From Trametes villosa (lineage: Eukaryota > Basidiomycota > Agaricomycetes > Polyporales > Polyporaceae), in contig PUDQ02000001.1 in the NCBI GenBank assembly GCA_002964805.2, positions 6,224,001 through 6,288,000 of the forward strand: a stretch of 64,000 nt of DNA, written 5' to 3'. The translations under genes and the position numbers were made by a program. Of the stretch, positions 32,500 through 43,645 are shown piece by piece (the first letter of the stretch is position 1; every line of letters starts with the position of its first letter). The notes beneath the pieces are model-generated. The model saw nothing but the letters and a program-made list of their open reading frames with translations, had not been told where the DNA came from and did no database searches.

Positions 32500-35158
32500 T
32501 TAGGGTATATATATCTTCGAGTACCCTTCCACGCTGTGAAAGGGGGTATCACTCTCAGCATAACGCGTCTAGGCTCAAGGCAAGGTAATAAACACGTACC
32601 TTCGCCGGCAGCACGGGCACGTATGCTTTGACGCAGAAGACCGCGATGCGAGGTTCTCGCGGCAGTCGTCACAAAGCGCGAGACACCTGTGAGAACACCG
32701 CTCAGAGTTAGAAGCGTTCTTGCCTGCCAGAGCGACTACTCACCGACACGGCCAGCAGATGATGTCGCGCGGCTCGACCGTACAGATCACGCAGTTCCGC
32801 GTGTGCTCGGCGAAGACGTCTTCGCCCCTAGCTTCTACTGCCGCCCGCTTCGTGCGCCGTCTCTCCAGCACAAATCCATCCCACTCGGCGTGTTCGTCCA
32901 TGTCATGTTCCGCATCCGGGCGCCGTGTGCCAGAGACCAGTCGCCTGTACCCACGGCGCGTTAACGGTGATGTGGATGTATCTGTCATATGCGCGAGCAG
33001 GAGCGGCGCAGAGGCGACTTGGGACGCTGAGGTCGAGAGATCGGCATACAGCTGTGCTTGCTCGCCACGGCTGTCGGTCTCTGCTTCAGCTTCCTGCACG
33101 GCGTCTTCGTCGTCATCCTCAGATTCAGACAAGCTCGACGGCGTGGCTGGTGGGGTGTCCCGCAGACCACGTTGGTCATCTGGTTCGAAGTCTTCGTCGT
33201 CGTCGCTGACAGGCTCTCCTCGCAAGAACCTCTGATACGGGTCGTTGCCCGCTCGACTGGGATTACTGGCAGTCCCAGACGCGGCAGGCCCATCCAGTGC
33301 AACGACCGAAGGCGACCGCTCGCGGATCTCCGCTCTCGGTGCCCCGCGGATCCACGCCCCGCACAGCGCCCACACTCGCCGCGCCGCCGCCCACACGCTG
33401 AGCAAAAACGCGCCGAAGTGGCGCTGCCACGCGACGTTGAGCACCGTGTTCATCCATACGTCCGTCTTTGCGCCCCGCGCCTTCACGCTCGCGATCTCGT
33501 TCGCGAAGCCCTTGCGCACGATCCGCGCGACGCCGCGCAGCTCGTACGCCGGCGAGAGCCCCACGACGCCCGTGCGGTCCAGCTCGAGCTCGCCGCGGAC
33601 GACGTTCAGCCGTGCCAGCGCTGTGGGAGCCGGGCGCGCGCTCGCGACGCCTCCCACCTCGTTCCCGAGCCCCGCGACGGCGGTCGCGTCCATGCTCGCC
33701 GTCCCGAGGCGGAAGAGCGCGACGTTGAAGTCCTCGTCCATGCGCGGGAGGATGGCGGAGTGGCCGAATACCGGGCGGGAGAGCGTGCCGGTGAGCAGCA
33801 GCTGCGTGACCGCGTTGAGTGCGACGGTGAAGGCAACGATGACGAGCATGACGGTCTCGACGACGCGCGCGGCGAAGGTCGTCAGCGGGTATGCGGGCGG
33901 AGACAACCAGACGACATAGTGGAAGTGGGACAGCGCGAATAGGCCGATCGCGCTGGAGATGATCAGGCGGTATTGCGTCCAGCGATGCTTCACCTCGAGG
34001 CAATGCATGACTGTGAGCTAAGGATTGGTAAGTAAAAGCAGGAGGAAACGCGTGGCTAGCGAAACGCACTTGGAATAGTGGAAGCATGATTGTGATGATG
34101 ACATGCACGTCTGGTTTCGAAGGTCCCTCCGCGTCTTTCGGCGAGTAAGCATTGGCGGCCTGACAGACATAGAGCTGGAAAGCAAACGCGAACTGACGCC
34201 AAACCGCCATCAGCACTGCGGAATATATGTACGCATGACAACGACGTACCAGGTTGAAGGGCGAAGTATCGTTCATGTTGAGCCCCTCAAGGCCAGTCGT
34301 GAGGGTCCCGATGCATAGCGCGACACATGCAGCAAGGAACGTGAACCAGCATACGTCCTCCACGCTCTTACTTGCCGCCCAAGTACCGAGCGGCTCCATC
34401 CACGACAGTTTGGTAACGGTGGTGACCTGCTGAGACTGAAGCAAGAGCACGGTCCAAAGGATTCCAGCCTTGCCGAGGAGGTACGTTGAGGGGACCCGGA
34501 AGAGGGCCCTGGAGAACGTGGAGGAGAAGTCGACGGGGAGGAATCTCGCCAGGACTAGCTGGTACCATGAGAGATGGCGGTCGCGTAGGCCGAAGTTGTT
34601 GTGTAGGCGGAATCCTGGTGGCCTGCGTGGGGGCACGACGATGTTCTGGATGCGGTTCAACAGGAACGCCTGATCTGTGGTTTAGTTAACTTCTCCTTGC
34701 GCCGGTGCATAGATACAAGGCCATAGCAAAGGAAGCGTTGAAGGGTGACACTGAATCACGCATTCGCGCGACGACGCGCTCCTCATATGCAAGTGTCTGG
34801 CACATGGATCCAACATGCCCTGCCCCGAGCCCTCCGCACATGTACTCACCATGATGAACAGTCCGACGAAGTAGCCGGATGTTAGGAACCCCCACATTCC
34901 AGGGATGGGCGGCCCATCGTGTACGTGCGCCCTTGCCCGCCGGTGTCCATTCCCGTTGGTGCTAGCATATGGCGGAAGGTGCGGAAGCTCGTGCGCGTCC
35001 ATGCTGCTGAGATCGTCCAGCCGGCGGAGGCGGGCGAGTGCGCGCGACGGCAGGCTGAGAAAGCGGTGCGCGAGCTTCAGGCTGGCATTGAAGAACAGCG
35101 AGCTGTTGTAGAAGCGATCCGTGGATTCGTGAACGACAGTGTCCGCGACTGCGTCCAT
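32500..35158 (-). CDS. Asi1/Asi3-like multi-pass membrane RING ubiquitin ligase
   Basis: Five exons (35158-34850, 34669-34070, 33993-32744, 32686-32600, 32533-32500) give 759 residues. About six hydrophobic segments are visible, for example FLTSGYFVGLFIM (about 90-103), FTFLAACVALCIGTLTTGL, YSAVLMAVWRQFAFAFQLYV, LIISSAIGLFALSHFHYVVWL (311-333) and VMLVIVAFTVALNAVTQLLL (about 348-368). A long acidic loop precedes a C-terminal RING from about residue 704: CVIC, CWPCRCLALCDDC, CPCCRR, ending VEGYSKIYIP. That RING type and ending match the inner-nuclear-membrane E3 subunits Asi1 and Asi3, which in yeast degrade mislocalised membrane proteins and unprocessed Stp factors. The substrate here is unknown. 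The exon 3 acceptor (CTCGAG/GTGAAG) was chosen by phase. Confidence 0.85.
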
Positions 35159-37950
35159 CTATCGCAGCGCGTGTGGGAGCAGCGAGGGCGCGAGTCGAGG
35201 TGGTGGTGGGCCGAGAGCAGCGTGAGTGATTCGGCTTTCTGGCCGTCGGCACACAGGCTTACTGCCACGTGCCATCAATACCTTCCGACTTTCACGGAAC
35301 AGCGATTAATGCGGGGTAAGAGGCTTCGGACTCCGGAGAGGTTTAGAGGGCTGGGTAGCATACGGTGTATTGGATCACTGGCAGAGAGATAGAATATGTA
35401 CAACAGGGCTAGCGTCATAAAAGGGAGGTCATAATCATAAGACAGAGAACGTAAGTAACAGTCTTGTCCACAAGAAGGCAGTCGGAGTCGAAGGGCCACA
35501 CGACGCATCAGCTACCCGGTGCCTTCTGCTTAAGGATTCACGACGTTGTCAGTACGCAGAAGCTACTGCTAGCGTTTGCCCGACCTTCGGCTGCTGTTTC
35601 CCTGACAATTTTGACGGGGTTGCTTTTGGTTGCTGCTTCGGAAAGTTCGGATCCAGGTTTGGCGACGCGGGCGGGGTGGGCTGTATAAGCGTGAAGCTGA
35701 TCCCATGGGGCTCAGAGCTCCGCTGCAAAAGGTTTATGAGTATCAAAAGCGCGCTGTGAGCCGTCTGAAAGACGCACCGGTGCATATGGGTGCACGGGCT
35801 GGCTATCCTTCCCGCTCGACATGTTGTCCGGTAGGTTACAAGGGCGAAGGGGCAGAGTGACGGGCTCAGTATGTGGGGCAAGGATCCACCAAGAGCGCAA
35901 TGCGCGGGCCCTGTTTTTATACTCATCGAGTGACAGGGCTCGGGCATCGTTCAGCGTGGCACAATGGACGGGCGGCCTCTTTGACGTCCCGTTTTGGGCC
36001 ATCGAGCGGCGCGATGATGATTGAGGGTCAAGCGCACAATGGTTGTTTTCTGGGGTGCTTGTCGAGGAGTCCTCCACAAAGAGCTCGTGGTGGCCCAGAG
36101 TATGCTAATGACGGGCAATGCGGCGGCGCGGACCCCGGTCGCGTATGAGCAATGCGCCCTGCGCAGCTGTGGCCTGCAGAGACCAACAGTAATCGCGTCG
36201 CATTTTCTAAGAAGAAGGTCGCATGAGTAGACTGGGATTTGAACAGACGATATCTTCGCTTTACCTGCGAGTGGCCTACAAAGAACCAAGCATATAGAGT
36301 CATAGACTCGAATAAGCTAAGCGGAAGTACATCGCGAAGTACTCAGAATCGCGTGTTCTTAGAAGGCATCTGGACAGGCGAGCTTCTCGAGGAGCAGGGC
36401 CGTGTTGGTGAGGATCGTCGAGGAGGAAGCAAAGCTAGGCGGAAGAGAGAGCCGATATGACGTTCGCGGGAGAGGGACGGCGTTCGTTCAGTGGGTCCAT
36501 CAATCTCGGCCACGCCGCATGTACGGCATCTACCGCCTGCGTTCCATACCTCGTTGCTCCCCTCCTCCGCGCTGCGCCCAGCACGGTATTCGTCTTGCCT
36601 TCAACTGCAAGCGATGGCGGTAGATCCGGCGTGCGGATGCTGGCGGATGGCCGATGCACGTAAGGCCTGCACAGGTCTCGATCGCGCAGAGATGCCCAGC
36701 CAACACCGCCGGCGCTCCACAACCTGACTCTTCCACTTTCTGCTCATCCCTGCATCCAAAGCACCGCCACTTCGAAAATCGCCCACAAATCATCTGGCCT
36801 TCAGCTGATACCGCGGCAAACATCGCAAGATACCAAACGGCGCTCAGCCAGGGTTGAGATTCTGAAGACTGAAGCAAACCTAGATAAAAATCACGGATCC
36901 CTTACTCCAAACACCGGTGACGGAACAATCAATGGTTTGCTTCAAGTCCGTGCCCCACTCATTGTGCTGTGATATGAAGTTCTGATGCTTGTCGTGATAC
37001 GCAGTAGCATTGCGCTCCCGAAAGACGCTGAACCAGGCTCACTGGCCACCCAGCTCTTCGAGTCCCTGAGACAGGGGCTCGACACATTCGAGTGAGTATC
37101 CCACGCATTTTACTACAAACATCTGAAGATTCCAGGGCTCCCCGGGTGGTGTAAGGCGCGCCAGTCACCGCGACTCGCACTTCCCTGTCCTGTGGGAGTG
37201 GGCCGGGATGAAGGGACGCGATGACCGCAGCGTGCTCCTAATTATGCCCCATTGAAAGGATAGCTCAATCGTTGGAGTCTTATAGGCAGGGGGCCTCACT
37301 GCTAGTAGCGGCACATACAGGCTGCCTGTATGTGTCGCTACTATGTGGTCTGGCACTAGAGAACTAAATCCACCTGGAAAACCTTTTCGCTGATAGCGGA
37401 GTGGTTTTTGTGGAGTTCCTTCGAAGATGACGCCCTAAGAGCTCAGATTGAGCCGCATGCACAGTGTATTGAACGGCTGAAGGACGAGTTCTTGAGATGT
37501 AGCGGCAGCACTCCTTTCATCGAGTGTAGCTCGTGTTTGTGAGAGTCACGGATCTACACGATCAGCCCCACCGCGGGCGTACGCGCCCCGCTGCAATATC
37601 AACGTATCCAGAACAGTAGCGGACCCAGAGCAGTAGCTGCTCCGGCTGTCACTATTCCTCCGAGACCGTGCCGCAACAATTGTGGTAAACCTCGCCCCTA
37701 CCCCATATGCCAGCACAGCGGTTGGAGACCTGCTGCATAGTCAGCTCGTGGTCGCCTTGATGCCTCTATCAAGGCTACCATGGGTAGATTATAAGGTGTA
37801 GCTTGCACATAACGGCGGTTTGGTTCTTGCGACATTTCCTATTCCCTCCGTACCTGCTAGCATCTCTGGATGGTCTCTTCCACCGCTAGTAACAGTACTG
37901 ACACATGTGACTCCCCCATGTAGGCTCGACGCAGTAAGTGCCCACTCTGT
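35159..37950. other. Intergenic, 2.8 kb, no gene recognised
   Basis: Nothing coding stands out on either strand. It holds a near-perfect 20-bp hairpin (37303-37343) and a degenerate tRNA-like stretch near 36,220-36,330 that I do not accept as a tRNA. The last few hundred bases are the promoter of the F-box gene at 37951. Confidence 0.6.
37303..37343. repeat. 20-bp inverted repeat with 1-nt loop
   Basis: Arms 37303-37322 (TAGTAGCGGCACATACAGGC) and 37324-37343 are complementary at every position except one, which would be a G-U pair in RNA. A small-RNA precursor, a cruciform or a recombination footprint are all possible. Confidence 0.9.
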
Positions 37951-39540
37951 ATGAGTTTGAATTTCGACGCTGAAGGCCGTTCCCAGCTCCAGGACCTTGA
38001 CCATGTGGTTGCGAACAGCCTCTCGCTCGTGAGAAGCACCATCAACAACCACCGCCCCGTGCACCAGCTCCCTGCAGAGATCCTCGGGATCATCTTCCGC
38101 TTCGCCCTTCCGTCTGACGATGGCGGCTTCCGCACCAGCGGCTCAACAGAGTCGGACATGCGCGAGGAGCGCCGTGAGCGGATCGCGATCTCGCAGGTCT
38201 GCAGGCGATGGCGCGCCGTCGCGTTCGACATGGCCGCCTTCTGGACGGTCATCGATGGGTCTTCCGCCGCCTGGGCGAAGCAGTGCTTCGAACGCTCCGG
38301 CAGCATGCCGCTGCACGTCTTCCTCCGGTACCCGCTGGACGGCACGACCGAGACCCCCCTTGCCGCCCAGGGAGCCCGGATCCACGACCTCTTCATCGAG
38401 TTCCCCAGGGAGTGCCGGGCGATCATCCCGACAGAGATCCCAGCCTTCCTCCCCGCGGTACCGAACCTCGTGTGCCTGGCCATCGCGACACGCAGCAAGT
38501 CGTTCGAAGAAGGCCGCCCGATGGTCGACCTCACCCAATGCGCGCCGCTGTTCCCGGAGCCGCCGCCCCGCCTGCGCATGCTCATCCTCAAGAACCAGTG
38601 CTGGTTCCCCGCTGTGCCGTACGAGCAGCTCACGCACCTGCACATCGCGCAGGGCACGCCCGTCGACCTGCGCGCGCTCGTCGGGCTCCTCCGCCGCTGC
38701 TCCGCGCTCGAGAAGCTCGTGCTCGCGGACGTCTACCTCGCGAACGCGCGCCAGGTCCCCGACGACGTCACCGCGGCCCTCCCCGCGCTCCGCCTGCTCA
38801 CGCTCCGCATCAACCAGTCGCGGCTCTCGATGCGCCGCATGCTCAAGTGCCTCGTCCTGCCCCCCTCGGTCACCGTGCGCATCTCCGGGAGCGAGGCGCC
38901 GCGCGCGCTGTGCGACCTCCAGCCGTTTCCCGCGCTGCCCTTCACGGCCGACTTCGACGCGCTCTCGCTCGACCGCACGCCCGCGGGGCTCGTCGTGCAG
39001 GCCGCGAGCGCCCGCACCGGCGCCGGACTCCTGCTCGAGTTTGGCCACGGCTACACGGGACTGCTCGTCAGCCTGTCGAAGAACGTTCTCCCCGCCATGC
39101 TCCCGCTCGCCCGCATCTCCCGTGTCACCGTGCGCGCGGACCGCTGCGACCTCGCGATGCAGCTCCTCCCCGCGCTCCCCGCCGTCACCTCCGTACGCCT
39201 CGTCGACGCGGCCCCGCCAAACGTGGACGCGGGTGTCTCCCTCAGCGCCGCGCTGCTCGAGTTCTCGACGTGCTTCCCCGCGCTCGCCGCGCTCGAGATC
39301 TGGTCGCCGCGCCGCACGCTGAGCTGCCTCCCCAAGCTCCCGTTCACGGCGCTCAAGCTGAAGAAGTTCGCATTTCTCAACATCGCTGGCGCGGAGGCTC
39401 CTCTTGAGCCGCCGCCTGGCAAGGAGTACCTTGAGGACTGGATTAAGGACGTGGAGTTCCTCACGGTGGAAGCTACGGACGCGCAGGACCTCGTTGACCT
39501 CCCGGGTGTCCGGCCTATCGACCACGCTTACGACTGGTAG
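37951..39540 (+). CDS. F-box protein
   Basis: Single-exon gene of 529 codons. Residues about 30-110 form an agaricomycete-type F-box: a coiled N-terminus, then HQLPAEILGIIFRFALP and RIAISQVCRRWRAVAFDMAA. F-boxes bind Skp1 in SCF ubiquitin ligases. The rest is leucine-rich and LRR-like (for example LRMLILKNQ, LRLLTLRINQ, LAALEIW), as expected for substrate recognition. The start is the first ATG before a continuous frame with strong third-position GC bias. The target is unknown. Such genes are highly expanded in agaricomycetes and rarely one-to-one orthologous. Confidence 0.85.
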   Translation: MSLNFDAEGRSQLQDLDHVVANSLSLVRSTINNHRPVHQLPAEILGIIFRFALPSDDGGFRTSGSTESDMREERRERIAISQVCRRWRAVAFDMAAFWTVIDGSSAAWAKQCFERSGSMPLHVFLRYPLDGTTETPLAAQGARIHDLFIEFPRECRAIIPTEIPAFLPAVPNLVCLAIATRSKSFEEGRPMVDLTQCAPLFPEPPPRLRMLILKNQCWFPAVPYEQLTHLHIAQGTPVDLRALVGLLRRCSALEKLVLADVYLANARQVPDDVTAALPALRLLTLRINQSRLSMRRMLKCLVLPPSVTVRISGSEAPRALCDLQPFPALPFTADFDALSLDRTPAGLVVQAASARTGAGLLLEFGHGYTGLLVSLSKNVLPAMLPLARISRVTVRADRCDLAMQLLPALPAVTSVRLVDAAPPNVDAGVSLSAALLEFSTCFPALAALEIWSPRRTLSCLPKLPFTALKLKKFAFLNIAGAEAPLEPPPGKEYLEDWIKDVEFLTVEATDAQDLVDLPGVRPIDHAYDW

Positions 39541-40232
39541 TGGACGTTGGTATCACATACGGAGCGTCTCCGTAGTGGCTCTAGTATGATTCCCCCCTAA
39601 AAGCGACTTCACGGTCGCACAGCAACCTTACTTTATTAGCACACCTCGACAGGCACCCCTGTAATCGTTGTAATATCCCGATCGCCCGTTCCATCTCATT
39701 CACTCATCGGCCGGCCGAGTGCAAGAGCGTGTTCATGGGCGGATATAATTGCGGAGATGCAGTATTAGCGGTACAAATACAGTGGACACAGCGACGGTAT
39801 CGACAGTTGCACAGATCGAACATACTATGATCAAACACATGGGCATGAGCACATACGCAGCAGCGAAGAGTATCCATGCGCGCACAGCCGGCGCCGCAGC
39901 GGGCGGGTGCACACGCAGAGGGGCATAATCGACGGAGAATACAGAGATGCTGTGGTGGAGCCCTGGCGGTACCACCCACAACGACATACCGCCGCACCAC
40001 CAGGTTGGCAGCGCAGGCTTCTAGACACCTCGCGGGCGGGGCGGCGGGCAGGCTGACACCACTTCGCCGCGCCTAGGGGTATGTATGGGCGTCCGAGCCG
40101 CAGGTAGCTGTCCATGCAGATCCCCGCAGCGGCGCGTGTCTTGCCGTGCCCTTTCCGCCCCTCTTTCCCCGACCCGTCCGATCCAGCACGGGCCCGCCGT
40201 ATATCCGCCACCCGTCTTTTCTCGGGGCGCGC
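39541..40232. other. Convergent intergenic region
   Basis: 3' flanks of the F-box gene (+) and skn7 (-). I see no gene or repeat. Confidence 0.6.
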
Positions 40233-43200
40233 TCACTCGATGACCTCGAACCGGCTCCTCTTCGACTCGCGGCCGTCGCTGCCGTCGTCGAGCGGGCGCT
40301 TGCTCGACTCGCCGCTCCCGCCCGCGCCGTTCGCGCCCTCGAGCGAGCTCACGCCCGAGAACGACTCGCCGTTGACGAGGTTCTGGAGGATGAGCGTGTA
40401 CTGCTCGTCCGTGAGGCCCATCCCCGCGAGCGGGTTGATCCGCCCGTCCTCGTCCTCGCCGCCGAGCGAGAAGCCGAGCGGGAGGTTGCTCGCCTGCGCG
40501 GCCTGGATCGCGAGCGCATTGTCGAACGAGGGGTCGGAGAGTGGGGGCACGCCGACGGAGCGCGGCACGCGCGAGAGCGTCTGGATGACCTTCAGGTGCG
40601 TGAGGTGCTTCTCGAGCACCTCCCAGAGGCCGTGTTGCGTGAACGGCTTCGGCAAGTGGTCGTTCATGCCCGAGTGGTAGTACTTCATGATCTCCGCGGG
40701 CTTCGAGTTGGAAGTCATGGAAATGATGGGCGTCATGTGGTCGAACTGTCGGATGAGCGACGTTGCGGAGACACCGTCCAGCTTCGGCATCACGATATCC
40801 TAGAGGCACAGGCACGACGACTAAGCCTGGATTCCTCAAAGCAGCAACAAAGGGAACACGCACCATCAGGACAAGGTCGTACTTCTCCAGGTTCATCTTG
40901 TTCACGGCCCCGACGCCGTCCACGGCGACATCGATCGTGCACCCAAAGATCTGCAAGAACTTGCTCGAGACCTTCCGGCTGACGGCGTCATCGTCGACGA
41001 GCAGCACCCTCGGCGGCACCGCCCACCCAGGGACATACGTCGACCTGCGCACCCGCAGCGTCTGCGCGCTCGCAGGACGTGTACCCGGCGCTGCAGACGC
41101 GTTGCCGGTTGAGCCTGACGCTCCCAACGAGGGACCTGCGCCAGCCGCCGCCGACGGTGTCGGCGCGCTGAGGAACTGCGTTGGCTGGACGGTCGTTGCT
41201 GATGGTGATGACGAGCTTTCGCCCTCTTCCTCAGGGTCGCCGCCCATGCCCTCGGGCGTGGGCATGACGACGGCCTGCGAGAGCGCGTTCGGGTCGAAGG
41301 CCCAGTTCCCGTTCGCGTCCTCGAGCGACGAGCGGGGGAGCAGATGGCCAACGGTGAAGACCTGCAGGCCCTCGTGGTTGAGCGTATTTGGGTCGACGCT
41401 CAGCCCATAGCGCGCCGCATCCTCCATAAGGAACGCGGTGGGGTCGAACGCGGCGGCATCCAGCGTCTGGCTCGACGGCCCCGCGCTCGGCTGCTGCTGT
41501 TGCTGCTGCGATGACGATGCGGACGACGACGCCTGCTGGGCCGCCTGCGTCGAAGCCTGAGGGCGCGCCTTCTGCGCTGCGGGCGAAGAGGAGGCGGCCT
41601 GGCCCTGGGCCTGGGCCGGGCCCGCGGCCTGGGTCTGGGTTGGGTCCGCGGAGGGCGTCGGGCGCATCCGCGAGAGCTCTTCAATCCGTGCGAGCGCGTC
41701 CTGGCGGCTCATGGGCCTGGCTGGGGCGTCCACGCCCGGCATGAGGCCCGCGGCCGCGGCCATGATGGTCGACGCGCGGGAGGAGGGCCTCGGCGGGCCC
41801 CCCGCGCCGCCGGAGGTGCTGAACGTCATGCCCGCGACCTCGGCGCGGCGGGAGATCTCGTTCATCTGCGCGAGCGAGGCCCGCGCGATGTCCCCGTCCG
41901 GGTAGGCGCCCATCATGCGTTGTGCCTCCGTCGCGGGGAGAAAGGGGTTCGGATCCGGGGCGTACGTCCCTGGCGCGGGGTTCGAGAGCTGCTCCGTCTT
42001 CACTTTGCCTGGACCGGGGTCGACGCGGGGCGTGAGAGAGCGGTGTATGCGGCCGATTTCGGGAGAGTAGGCGGTCGCGGTCGCGTCGGCGGGGATGCCA
42101 CAAGTCGAGACGAGTCCGTGGAATTTGCACAGCGGGAAAGCGAGGACACATAGAAAGAGAAAGGGGCAAATAGTACAAATTAGCTTCCAGACGATGATTA
42201 TACTACGAGGAGACAGTCCCACCATTCTCCAGCTGCAAGAAATATTGTATCAAATTCTGCATCAGTCCGTCCTGCTGCGCCATGTTGCGCTGGAAGTTGA
42301 CCATCTCTGACAGCACGTTCTGGTAGTTGGTCTCGAGGGAGCGGATGTGCGCCGCCATTTCCTCCTGGTCCCGCGACATTCGCTCGAGTTGCGACTGAAG
42401 CGCCTCGACGGTCGCGTTGGAGGCGGGGCTCGGTGAGTTCGCGCTCCGTCCGGTGGACTTGCGAGCGGCGGGGACCTTACGCTTGATGTTCTCAAGCGCG
42501 TCTCGCCGATCAGCGTGGAAGTCCGGATGACGGAACGTCCAGCTCTGAGAACGAGCGTGTGAGTTCGAACGCTCTAACAACACACTCCAGCGAAAAGTTC
42601 GTCCACAGACACGTCGCGTGAATGAAGCCGGCTAGACTCTGCCTCCTGCCGGTATGCTCAGCTAGCAAGACACGTAACTATTCACCTCGCTCTTCGTCGT
42701 ATTCACTAGCTAGCACGCAGCGGCAGGAGGAAGGTGGCAAAGCCAGAACAGTCAGCACCGGCCGCAAACGTCGTCGCGCAGCGCCCAATACTCCTGGGAC
42801 ACGCGGTGCGAGTTGCGGCGGTAACATGCCCATGGATAAACTCCACGCGGAATGAAACCCGAGGAAAGGGGGTACTCACGTGTTCGCCGAACTGGTTATC
42901 GTCTGTGTTCTTGACCTATCGGACGGATTGTCTAGCTCTCTGCGCGTTGGAGATAGCGAAGGAAGGCAACTCACTTTATGGAAGTCGTACTTATTTAGTT
43001 GGCGAACGAAGGAGGCGAAATTTGAATGCTTGAACATGCGGGGGAGGATGGACTTTGTGAACTCGTTCATGTCTTTCACGACGAAGCAGTCGCCGTGCGG
43101 GCCCCATGAGACGACATCGGCGAAGGAGGTGTCCTCGAGCATTCTACGGGTGCACATGGGATTAGCACAGGGTCCCGCAGGATGAAAGACAAGATAGAAG

Positions 43201-43645
43201 ATGCGCACTTGTACAGCTTCTTTACAAAGTCGGAGGTGGAGGGCATGCTGTCCTCGGGCTCATGTTTGACATGTGATGAATGGTGGTCGAGTTCGTGCGA
43301 GGAGTCGCGGGCCATGTCGCGGTCGGAGTGGGAGCGGTGTGGTGAGGATTCGGATAGGCGGCGCGCGGAGGGGAGGTCGTCACGAGAGCTGGAGGAGCGC
43401 TGGTGTGACCAGGGGAGGGTGGACGAGCCCGAGAGGGTGTGGGCGGAGAGGGGCGAGGCCGTGGCGGAGAGCGAGGGGTGGGTGTAGGTGGGCGGGGGAT
43501 AGCGGGAGGCGGAGGGGAGATGGGAGATTGGCGGAAGGGTGTTGTTCCGCGGAAAGGTGTTGAGATGGAGCTGGGAGGGCGGAGGGAGGGTCGAGGAAGG
43601 GAAGAGCTGGCGCTGGAGGGGCGGGTAGTGGGGAGAGTTGTCCAT
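40233..43645 (-). CDS. skn7: Skn7-type response regulator transcription factor
   Basis: Exons 43645-43209, 43143-42975, 42915-42880, 42544-42223, about 42008-40864 and 40799-40233 give about 891 residues. Residues about 140-250 form an HSF-type DNA-binding domain (FVKKLYKMLEDTSFADVVSW, FASFVRQLNKYDFHK, NQFGEHSWTFRHPDF). A coiled coil follows (SQLERMSRDQEEMAAHIRSLE), then a low-complexity region with a Gln/Ser tract. Next is a receiver domain: RVLLVDDDAVSRK, phosphoacceptor Asp in YDLVLMDIVMPKLDG, ISMTSN and Lys in LPKPF. Skn7/Prr1 takes phosphate from the Sln1-Ypd1 branch and drives oxidative and osmotic stress genes in the nucleus. The intron between 42222 and 42009 is uncertain, because a coding-looking stretch lies inside it without a nearer AG acceptor. 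Confidence 0.93.

Noticed and set aside
36219..36330. tRNA-like stretch on the - strand (TTCAAATCCCAG near 36,233)
   Set aside because: The B-box-like T loop is present but the T stem lacks two pairs, the acceptor stem matches at only 5 of 7 positions, and no proper A box or anticodon arm can be drawn.
37248..37345. A-box-like TAGCTCAATCGTTGGAG on the + strand
   Set aside because: No B box follows and the downstream sequence folds into the 20-bp hairpin instead of a cloverleaf.
38120..39525. Long frames of about 400-460 codons overlapping the F-box gene in other frames and strands
   Set aside because: Shadow frames of a GC-rich coding region, with Arg/Ser/Glu-only composition.
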